Assembly (NCBI GenBank): GCA_003140275.1
Contig: PLJQ01000149.1
Location: 1 to 16,426, forward strand
From: Limisphaerales bacterium
GTDB taxonomy: Bacteria > Verrucomicrobiota > Verrucomicrobiia > Limisphaerales > PALSA-1396
Length of the DNA stretch: 16,426 bases
Direction of reading: 5' to 3'
Positions 1 to 5,384 of this stretch are shown one piece after another. The notes beneath the pieces were generated by a model, which made no database searches, was not told the DNA's origin, and saw only the letters and a list, made by a program, of their open reading frames with translations. The translations under genes and the position numbers were made by a program. Each line of letters begins with the position of its first letter. Positions within the stretch are counted from its first letter, which is position 1.

Positions 1-5
1 CAAGA

Positions 6-144
6 GGGCGGCATCCTGCCGCCCGGAAAGAGCGCCCGAACAAACAATGACGTAATAACTTTCTGTAAACTTGCGACTATCGTGCGTTTTGTCCGCTGGG
101 CTGGAAGCCCGTCTCTACGGCAGGCAGGGATGCCCGCCGCTACG
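6..144 (+). repeat. Hairpin-rich dispersed repeat, copy 1
   Basis: This block matches 703-841 at a constant offset of 697 with nine mismatches in 139 positions by eye. Weaker similarity continues to about 210 after a one-base gap. It contains two short perfect hairpins, gggcggca-tcc-tgccgccc at 6-24 and gggct-gga-agccc at 98-110, and ends with a gcaggca...tgccc word that is itself partly self-complementary. No plausible protein is encoded in it. The left boundary is uncertain because the window starts five bases before it. It is probably a non-autonomous (MITE- or REP-like) element; no transposase or RAYT gene is in the window. Confidence 0.8.
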
Positions 145-280
145 ATCCGGGCGCGGCGACGCCGAAGCGACTTGCCGCACCGTAACTAAGTGAAAACGGG
201 AGTGAAGGCGGCACGGAGCGGAGAGGAACACTCGCAGCATGGCTACCATCGGTGACGCCGAACCCAGGATAGAGTTTGGC

Positions 281-309
281 TTGATTAACTCAACCACAGC
301 AACTATAGG
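281..309 (+). promoter_or_regulatory. Putative sigma70-type promoter, leaderless geometry
   Basis: TTGATT at 281-286, a 17-base spacer and TATAGG at 304-309 resemble a housekeeping promoter, with four of six consensus bases in each box. Exactly six bases then separate the -10 box from the ATG at 316, so transcription would begin at the start codon. No Shine-Dalgarno sequence precedes that ATG, which agrees with a leaderless mRNA. This is a by-eye prediction. Confidence 0.45.
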
Positions 310-315
310 CTTTTT

Positions 316-564
316 ATGGTCATAGGTTCAATTCGAGAATTCCACCGAGCCGTACCGTTCGTGCCTTACGAAATCCGCATAGTCGGTGGCGAACGCTATA
401 CTGTGCCGCATCCCGATTTCATTTCGATTTCTCCACGAAGCTCTTTCGTTGTCTTCATTGAAGCCAAAGACCGGCCACACCGTTTGAGTGCGTTGCTCAT
501 CGAACGCGCTTCTCCCCTCAACGGCCATCAGCATCGCATGGCCGGCAAGCGTTCGTCTCATTGA
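316..564 (+). CDS. Small conserved hypothetical protein
   Basis: An 82-residue cytosolic protein with no signal peptide or membrane segment. The first 60 residues have the feel of a small beta-rich family common in Verrucomicrobia and Planctomycetes: a start like 'IREFHRAVPFVPYEIRI', a glycine turn (VGGERY), 'VPHPDFISISP' and a final hydrophobic strand. In such proteins the pattern is typically 'PF.P..I...dG....V.hP.f...sp'. The function is unknown to me. The ATG is favoured because a promoter-like pair ends six bases upstream. The tail after about residue 66 is polar and low in structure. The gene lies between two direct copies of a dispersed repeat, so it may have been carried in with accessory DNA. 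Confidence 0.6.
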   Translation: MVIGSIREFHRAVPFVPYEIRIVGGERYTVPHPDFISISPRSSFVVFIEAKDRPHRLSALLIERASPLNGHQHRMAGKRSSH

Positions 565-576
565 CATCCGGCTGTC

Positions 577-601
577 GCCCGAACGGGGCTTGAGGTTTTT
601 T
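577..601 (+). terminator. Weak possible terminator after the small hypothetical gene
   Basis: A short G+C hairpin (gcccgaacggggc, 577-589) begins 13 bases after the stop codon, and a run of six T lies at 596-601. The gap between stem and T-run is longer than usual. A competing pairing exists: TGTCGCC at 573-579 is perfectly complementary to GGCGACA at 614-620. It is therefore a candidate only. Confidence 0.25.
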
Positions 602-673
602 AGAAAATCGCGTGGCGACAAAGAGTCCGCTGCAGTCCGCCTTGGCCTCCGGCGGCGGCACACCCGGGTTGTT

Positions 674-840
674 GTAGCGTCGGGCATCTTGCCTGACGTT
701 GCGGGCGGCATCCTGCCGCCCGGAAAAAGCGCCCGAACAAACAAAGACGCAAAAACTTTCTGTAACCTTGCGACTATCGTGCGTTTTATCCGCTGGGCTG
801 GAAGCCCGTTTCTACGGCAGGCAAGGATGCCCGCCACTAC
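674..840. repeat. MITE-like unit with imperfect terminal inverted repeats, containing repeat copy 2
   Basis: The left end, gtagcgtcgggcatcttgcc at 674-693, continues to 699 and is an imperfect inverted copy of the right end at 814-840, which ends in gatgcccgccactac. The termini are about 26 bases and the unit about 167 bp. Inside it, 703-841 is the second copy of the repeat at 6-144, with the same two hairpins at 703-721 and 795-807. Length, terminal inversion and lack of coding capacity fit a MITE- or REP-type element. No flanking target-site duplication was clear. Confidence 0.6.
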
Positions 841-912
841 GTGTCTGACCCACCGCGCTGAAACGACCCGCCGCGTTGTAACAGCGTGAAAGTGGGAGTA
901 CGGCGGGAGTGA

Positions 913-942
913 TTGCACAACGAACATCAACTTGGCAATAAT
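913..942 (+). promoter_or_regulatory. Putative promoter for the coiled-coil membrane protein
   Basis: AATAAT at 937-942 matches five of six -10 consensus bases and lies seven bases before the ATG at 950. A weak -35-like TTGCAC lies at 913-918 with an 18-base spacer. The position favours the ATG at 950 over the in-frame TTG at 932, which would lie upstream of the predicted transcription start. Confidence 0.35.
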
Positions 943-949
943 CTCGCTG

Positions 950-1702
950 ATGGCAGACCATATAATCACTCCAAAGCAGACCCGGTTGGAGAAGATCAAA
1001 ACCGAAGTCAAAGGCTTTAGCCCTCAAGTTAAACAGGCAATCATCATGGCTTCGATAACTGTAGTCATTGCGCTGATTACTTCGATTGGCGGTTGCATCA
1101 GCGTCTACTCGGAAATTTCCAGATTGAAAGCCAAGGTTCACGATCTTGAGTTGGAGGTGCTCCCTTTCCGAAACCTAGCGGTTCAGCAATTCAACAAAGC
1201 GGATGCTGAGAGTTTGAAAAAATTGGCGGAGTCGATGACAACACTCCATCATGATTATTCTAACCAACTGGAAACGATAAATGATCTTCGATCGCAAATA
1301 GAACAGCTGAGAAAGGCAAGCGAAGAAACCGACCGCAATCTTTTCTCCAAAGCGAAATATGAAAAGATTTCTTCGGCGAATACAAATAGCTTCTTCAAAC
1401 GTCACACGGCTGAGGGTGCATGGAGGGTTATAGTCAAGTTGCAGGCTGCTCCTATTCCGGGAAGTTTTCGCGGCACTATTGCTGGGCAATACGCCATTGA
1501 CGACCGCACGCTTCCTCCAAACGCAATAAGAAAGAATCTCTTCATTCAGACATTTTGGGGTGCGTGGTTTGATTTTCCACCGGACATGCCCTTCAATATT
1601 GAGTATGTCGCCGATAGCACTGAGACGAATTTGGTGAAGCGGGTGGAATTTGTGAGCGACAACATAGTGCTCTTGGACGGAAATCCACTCACATTTAAGT
1701 AA
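950..1702 (+). CDS. Hypothetical single-pass membrane protein with coiled coil
   Basis: A 250-residue protein I do not recognise. A short basic, cytosolic-looking N-terminus (1-29) is followed by one hydrophobic segment at about 30-54 (IIMASITVVIALITSIGG). A long polar helical region at about 55-130 has heptad-like leucine spacing and is probably a coiled coil. A C-terminal part (about 150-250) is rich in aromatic residues and beta-like strands, with AWRVIVKLQ, FIQTFWGAWFDFP and VEFVSDNIVLL. The likely topology is an extracytoplasmic C-terminal domain on a coiled-coil stalk. ATG 950 is preferred over TTG 932 because of the promoter-like -10 box and the weaker initiator. The gene looks more A+T-rich than the neighbouring metabolic genes and follows a repeat cluster, which hints at transfer. 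It converges on mqnE 57 bases away. Confidence 0.6.
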   Translation: MADHIITPKQTRLEKIKTEVKGFSPQVKQAIIMASITVVIALITSIGGCISVYSEISRLKAKVHDLELEVLPFRNLAVQQFNKADAESLKKLAESMTTLHHDYSNQLETINDLRSQIEQLRKASEETDRNLFSKAKYEKISSANTNSFFKRHTAEGAWRVIVKLQAAPIPGSFRGTIAGQYAIDDRTLPPNAIRKNLFIQTFWGAWFDFPPDMPFNIEYVADSTETNLVKRVEFVSDNIVLLDGNPLTFK

Positions 1703-1758
1703 GACAGTCAGCCATTCTCGTGATCGAGCTCGGCGGAAGTGCGTCCGTCCACAAAATC

Positions 1759-2937
1759 TCACGCCGTCGCCAGATTATCTTCCAACACTTTTGATTTGCC
1801 CGACGGTGGTTCAGCTTCATTGGCCGTCGGCGGGTGGCCGTCTGCAAAGACTTTGATCGGTTCGTAGAAGGTATTTCGTTGCACCGGCGTGCGGCCGGCT
1901 TCGCGGATGGCTTTGATCATTTCGGCTTCGGTCTGCAATTGCGGCGAGGTCGCGCCGGCCATGTGAAAGATGTGTTCCTCGATGATCGTCCCATGCAGAT
2001 CGTCCGCGCCGTAGCTCAATGCCACCTGCGCCAGCTTCAGCCCCAAGCCCACCCAGTAGGCCGTGATGTGATCGAAGTTGTCGAGGTAGATGCGGCTTAC
2101 GGCGATGGTGCGTAACGCGTCGAAACCCGTGGGCGGCGTCTTCACCGGGATGTCGTTGTTCTCCGGCTGATACGGCAGCGGCACGAAGCCGACGAAGCCG
2201 CGCGTCTCGTCCTGCAACGCGCGCAATTGCCGCAGATGATCCACGCGGTCGGCGAGCGATTCGACGTGGCCGAACAGCATCGTGCAGGTGCTGCGTCCGC
2301 CCAAGCGATGCCACGTGCGGTGTACGTCCAGATATTCCCCGGCGGATTCCTTGCCCTTGGCGATGGCGCTGCGGACTTCCTTGCGGAAAATCTCCGCGCC
2401 GCCACCGGTGAGGGATTCGAGTCCCGCGTCCTTCAACTCGCGCAACGTTTGCTCGACGGACTTCTTCGCGAGCCAGGCGAGGTGCAGGATTTCAATTGCC
2501 GTGAAGCATTTCAATTGCAGCCGCGAATCGAGCGCGCTTAACGCTTTAAGCATGTCCGTGTAGTAACTGAACGGCAGCGATGGATGCAGGCCGCCGACGA
2601 TGTGGAGTTCCGTGATGCCTAGCTCCAACGCTTCGCGCGCCCTCTCGACCATCTGCGGGATCGTCAACTCGAAGCCGTCCGCGTCGCGTTTCTTGCGCGC
2701 GAACGAGCAGAACTGGCAGGAGAGGATGCAGTAATTCGAGTAGTTGAGGTAACGGTTGATGATGTAGCTGGCGCGATTGCCAGCCTTCTTCTGCCGCGCG
2801 AGGTCGGCGATGGTGCCGAGCGTGTTAAGGTCTTTGGATTCAAACAGCCGCAGCGCGTCGGCCTCGGAAATGCGTTCGCCGGTGACGACCTTGTCGTAAA
2901 GATCGCGCAGTTCGCTGCGTTGAACGAAGAAATTCAT
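1759..2937 (-). CDS. mqnE: Aminodeoxyfutalosine synthase (radical SAM), MqnE
   Basis: MqnE joins 3-[(1-carboxyvinyl)oxy]benzoate to the adenosyl moiety of SAM, giving 6-amino-6-deoxyfutalosine in the futalosine route to menaquinone. The 392-residue product carries the radical-SAM cluster motif C70-x3-C74-x2-C77 (NYCILSCQFCSFARK). It also has TGGGAEIF at 177-184, the HRT.H.LG and TMLFGHVE segments, and a C-terminal EEHIFHMAGATSPQ. These favour MqnE over the related MqnC. The length is normal. ATG 2937 is chosen; an in-frame TTG at 2970 would add 11 residues of non-family character. No clear Shine-Dalgarno is seen. The ubiA- and ubiX-like genes upstream on the same strand fit later steps of the same pathway. 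Confidence 0.92.
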   Translation of the reverse strand: MNFFVQRSELRDLYDKVVTGERISEADALRLFESKDLNTLGTIADLARQKKAGNRASYIINRYLNYSNYCILSCQFCSFARKKRDADGFELTIPQMVERAREALELGITELHIVGGLHPSLPFSYYTDMLKALSALDSRLQLKCFTAIEILHLAWLAKKSVEQTLRELKDAGLESLTGGGAEIFRKEVRSAIAKGKESAGEYLDVHRTWHRLGGRSTCTMLFGHVESLADRVDHLRQLRALQDETRGFVGFVPLPYQPENNDIPVKTPPTGFDALRTIAVSRIYLDNFDHITAYWVGLGLKLAQVALSYGADDLHGTIIEEHIFHMAGATSPQLQTEAEMIKAIREAGRTPVQRNTFYEPIKVFADGHPPTANEAEPPSGKSKVLEDNLATA

Positions 2938-3063
2938 CGTCCACAGAGTAAAGCAGCTTTTACGCGGCAAGGCAAACGCAGGACAAGCATCGCGTTTGTT
3001 TCTAACCTCAGAAGTCAGAAGCAGGTATTCGAGTTGACTCGAACCGTCTTCTCATCGGGGTTG

Positions 3064-3188
3064 CTAATTAATCCACTCAACGAAGTGCAACAGCACCGCC
3101 ACAATGATCGGGAATGCGGCGACTGCGCCAACCTCTCGAGCCAGAGGCTCAAAGAGGCGTTCAAGTCGAACTGGGATATGTTTTCCAT
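3064..3188 (-). pseudogene. Internally deleted remnant of the padR partner gene
   Basis: The ATG at 3188 overlaps the end of padR by 28 bases, a typical translational-coupling arrangement. It opens with MENISQFDLNASLSLWLERL, the kind of N-terminus I associate with the permease-prefix or membrane proteins that follow padR genes. After 'LAQSP' the frame degenerates into SRSLWRCCCTS. In the adjacent frame the DNA reads AFPIIVAVLLHFVEWIN followed by a stop (TAG at 3064-3066), which looks like the last membrane helix of a protein. The simplest reading is loss of the whole middle of the gene, joining head and tail out of frame. The head frame runs on to about 3015 as nonsense. The identity of the original protein is inferred. 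Confidence 0.6.
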
Positions 3189-3499
3189 AACTTTGTAAGG
3201 GTTTCGTGGACGCCCATCCACTGCTGCTTTTCTTCCTGCAACGCTTTGCGGCCTTCTTTGCGTAGCCGGTAATACTTCCGCTTGCGCCCCGTCTCAGCCT
3301 CGCGCCACTCTGCTTCGATCAGGTCCTCCTTCTCCATCCAATGCAGCACGGGGTAAAGCATGCCCTCGGTCCACTCGATCTTCCCGCCGGACAATTCGCG
3401 CACACGTTGAATGAGTGCGTAGCCGTAGTTCTCGCCCTCGGTCAGCACGGACAACACCAGCGGCACGGTCGAGGCGGTGACGAGTTCCTTCGTAAGCAT
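3161..3499 (-). CDS. PadR family transcriptional regulator
   Basis: A 112-residue winged-helix DNA-binding protein. The helix-turn-helix region at about 12-75 shows the PadR pattern: VPLVLSVLTEGENYGYALIQRV, then EWTEGMLYPVLHWMEKEDLIEAEW and the wing GRKRKYYRLRKEGRKAL. The short C-terminal helix (about 84-108) suits the small PadR subfamily-2 type, which acts as a dimer. Such regulators usually control an adjacent membrane-protein or permease gene and themselves. Here the downstream partner survives only as a deleted remnant. The ATG lies six bases after a strong promoter-like -10 box, whose spacer contains a palindrome that is a candidate autoregulatory operator. It lies inside a menaquinone gene block, but a role in controlling menaquinone genes is not shown. 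Confidence 0.9.
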   Translation of the reverse strand: MLTKELVTASTVPLVLSVLTEGENYGYALIQRVRELSGGKIEWTEGMLYPVLHWMEKEDLIEAEWREAETGRKRKYYRLRKEGRKALQEEKQQWMGVHETLTKLWKTYPSST

Positions 3500-3505
3500 G
3501 ACGGC

Positions 3506-3534
3506 ACTATGCCTAGCATCGTAATGCTTGTCAA
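3506..3534 (-). promoter_or_regulatory. padR promoter with embedded palindromic operator candidate
   Basis: On the minus strand TTGACA (3529-3534, perfect consensus) and CATAGT (3506-3511, four of six) are separated by the optimal 17 bases. The -10 box ends six bases before the padR ATG, predicting a leaderless transcript. The spacer contains the inverted repeat AGCAT-CGTA-ATGCT at 3515-3528, filling all but three spacer bases. A dimeric repressor bound there would block RNA polymerase, so autoregulation by PadR is likely but not shown. Confidence 0.65.
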
Positions 3535-3565
3535 GCGGTGATTTTGAGACGAATTGTTTACCCTT

Positions 3566-4522
3566 TTACCGCAGCTTGAACCCGCCTTGAAAAATCACCT
3601 CGGCTGCGACCACCACAAAAAAGATCGCGCTCACAATCGCGTTCAGTCGAAAGAACGCAACGTTGATCCAATTCAAGCTGCGACGGCGGGCGATCCAGTG
3701 TTCGAGCATCAGGCAGCCGACGATGATTAGCCAACCGACGACATACGCGATGCGGAAGCGGCACAGCAGACCGAAGGCAAAGAGCAGCCCGCACATCGTC
3801 ATGTGCGCCAGGAAGGCGGCCTGGAGCGCGTTTCTTTGTCCCCACGCCACGACGAGCGAGTGCAGGCCGTGCGATTTATCAAACTCGTAATCCTGCAACG
3901 CGTAGATGATGTCGAAGCCGACCAGCCACAGCACGACCGCCAATGCTAAAACGATTGGCTGCATTCCAACTCTGATCGAACTCAACCAGGACCAGAACGA
4001 TTCGGACGAGGAGAATGTCTCAGCCGAGGGAAGCACAAGGCCAAACCCGCCTTTCACCGCCAGCCATGCGCCGATGGGCGCGAGCGCGAGCGCGAGTCCA
4101 AGAAAAACGTGCGTGTAATCCGTAAACCGTTTGGTGAGCGAATAAAAACAAATCACCACCAGCGCGACGGGTGAAAGATAAAAGCAAAGTGAATTCAGAA
4201 AATAGCTGGCGGCAATCAAACCTGCCGCAGACAACGCGCAGAGTGCGACGGCGCTGGCGAGGCCGATTTGTCCGGCAGGCAGGTGACGTTTCGACGTGCG
4301 CGGATTGAGCGCGTCGAATTTGCGGTCCGCGATGCGATTGAACGCCATCGCGCACGTGCGGGCGCAGACCATCGCGGCGAGAATCAGCCCGAACGTCCGC
4401 CAGCCCGGCCAGCCGCGAGTGTCCCGCGCCGCGACGCACATCGCCGCCAGCGCGAATGGCAGCGCGAAGACGGTGTGCGAAAAGCGCACGAACGAAGCCC
4501 ACTTTTGAAGTGCGGAAAACAT
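3566..4522 (-). CDS. mqnP: UbiA family prenyltransferase, probably MqnP of the futalosine pathway
   Basis: An integral-membrane prenyltransferase of 318 residues, expected to attach a polyprenyl chain to the naphthoate ring during menaquinone synthesis. Both aspartate-rich motifs of the UbiA family are present: N62-RIA-D66-RKF-D70 in the first cytoplasmic loop, and ALQ-D211-YEF-D215 (with DIIYALQDYEFDKSHGLHS) in the second. They would bind Mg2+ and the prenyl diphosphate. About eight or nine hydrophobic segments are visible. ATG 4522 is chosen; an in-frame TTG at 4528 would add only two residues and lies inside a repeat. The pathway assignment rests on mqnE and ubiX nearby. The 4-hydroxybenzoate prenyltransferase (ubiA) family is the alternative, but no other ubiquinone gene is seen here. 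Confidence 0.85.
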   Translation of the reverse strand: MFSALQKWASFVRFSHTVFALPFALAAMCVAARDTRGWPGWRTFGLILAAMVCARTCAMAFNRIADRKFDALNPRTSKRHLPAGQIGLASAVALCALSAAGLIAASYFLNSLCFYLSPVALVVICFYSLTKRFTDYTHVFLGLALALAPIGAWLAVKGGFGLVLPSAETFSSSESFWSWLSSIRVGMQPIVLALAVVLWLVGFDIIYALQDYEFDKSHGLHSLVVAWGQRNALQAAFLAHMTMCGLLFAFGLLCRFRIAYVVGWLIIVGCLMLEHWIARRRSLNWINVAFFRLNAIVSAIFFVVVAAEVIFQGGFKLR

Positions 4523-4526
4523 TTTC

Positions 4527-4664
4527 AACCGCCGATGAACGCAAATAAACGCAGATAATAAATAGCCCGAACGACCAGATCATCCATCTGGCAGCGCCAC
4601 ACCAAACCGGATTTGACTGAGGCGGCATGAAACAATCTGCATTTATCTGTGTTCATCGGCGGTT
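4527..4664. repeat. 30-bp inverted repeat pair between ubiX and mqnP genes
   Basis: The block at 4527-4556 (beginning aaccgccgatgaac) and the reverse complement of 4635-4664 match at 27 of 30 positions, with a 78-base spacer. The right arm includes the TAA stop of the ubiX-like gene. The left arm ends four bases before the ATG of the prenyltransferase, so it covers the place where a ribosome-binding site would be. The core word gatgaacacagataaa is shared with the repeats near 15850 and 16400. A small mobile or REP-like element that landed between two co-directional genes is a likely origin. Confidence 0.75.
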
Positions 4665-5220
4665 ACTCCTGCTCCTCCGCCCAGCGTGGCGCAAGTTGGT
4701 TCGGCACGCCGAGATGGTCGAGCACGCGCGCCACGACCGTGTCCACCACCTCCTGGATCGTTTTTGGGTTGGTGTAAAAGATCGGGTTGGCCGGCAGAAT
4801 TGTCGCACCGGCGAGCAGCAGAAGTTCGAAGTTTTTGACGTGAACCAGGCTCAACGGGGTTTCGCGCGGCACAAGGATGAGTTTTTTCTTCTCCTTTAAC
4901 ACCACGTCGGCGGCGCGCAGCAAAACATCCTCACTGTAGCCATGCGCGATGCGTCCCAGCGTTCCCATGGTGCAAGGAATGACGACCATCGCATCGGGCG
5001 GATTTGAACCGCTCGCGAACGGCGCGTTCATGCTCTTCAAGCTGTGGGTCTTGACGCCTTCCGGCAGACGCAAGCCGTCGGGCAGTTCCTTGGCAATGAC
5101 CTGGTGCGCGTAATTGCTCATCACGACGTGGATTTCGTGCTCGTGTGGGTCGAGGTTATCGAGCAAGCGCTGGGCGTAAAGCGCACCGCTGGCGCCGGTA
5201 ATGGCAACAAGTATTCTCAA
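4663..5220 (-). CDS. ubiX: UbiX family flavin prenyltransferase
   Basis: UbiX-type enzymes prenylate FMN with dimethylallyl phosphate to give prenyl-FMN, the cofactor of UbiD-type decarboxylases. In futalosine organisms a UbiX/UbiD-like pair is thought to act late in menaquinone synthesis (the mqnM/mqnL roles). The 185-residue product begins RILVAITGASGALYAQRLL, the family's N-terminal Rossmann-like FMN-binding loop. It also contains VVIPCTMGTLGRIAHGYSEDVLLRAADVVLKE and LVPRETPLSLVHVKNFELL, all characteristic. TTG 5220 is chosen because it gives the usual family N-terminus and length. An upstream TTG at 5280 would add 20 residues without family character. No partner UbiD gene is in the window. 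The stop codon lies inside an inverted-repeat arm. Confidence 0.88.
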   Translation of the reverse strand: MRILVAITGASGALYAQRLLDNLDPHEHEIHVVMSNYAHQVIAKELPDGLRLPEGVKTHSLKSMNAPFASGSNPPDAMVVIPCTMGTLGRIAHGYSEDVLLRAADVVLKEKKKLILVPRETPLSLVHVKNFELLLLAGATILPANPIFYTNPKTIQEVVDTVVARVLDHLGVPNQLAPRWAEEQE

Positions 5221-5350
5221 GTAGTTTTGACGGTGTTCGTAACCGGGCTGAACTATGGCGACGGCCTGAAACTTGAGCAAGCCAGTTTGACATTGTAAAA
5301 CGCGCTTCTTCCAGGTTGCACCGGTCTCAAATGTGAAATTCGGAAACGGC

Positions 5351-5378
5351 TTGAGTCACGGCTACACTTCCGCACAAT
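5351..5378 (+). promoter_or_regulatory. Putative promoter of the amidase gene, leaderless geometry
   Basis: TTGAGT at 5351-5356, a 16-base spacer and CACAAT at 5373-5378 (four of six -10 bases) are followed by exactly six bases and the GTG start at 5385. No Shine-Dalgarno sequence is visible. The geometry repeats that seen before the small gene at 316 and before padR. Confidence 0.35.
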
Positions 5379-5384
5379 GTCGGC

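Noticed and set aside
6..841. CRISPR array suggested by the direct repeats
   Set aside because: There are only two copies, 697 bases apart, each 139 bases or longer with internal hairpins and a gene between them; no regular spacer structure.
328..1011. 227-codon minus-strand frame across the repeat region
   Set aside because: It runs through both a conserved plus-strand gene and the non-coding repeat, is arginine-rich without domain character, and covers the hairpins of the repeat.
1175..1762. 195-codon minus-strand frame opposite the coiled-coil protein
   Set aside because: It has no family features. The plus frame has an ordered helix, coiled-coil and beta layout and a promoter-like upstream region.
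5287..5292. Perfect TTGACA on the plus strand upstream of the amidase
   Set aside because: No -10-like hexamer lies 16-18 bases downstream. A better-placed pair at 5351-5378 precedes the GTG start.
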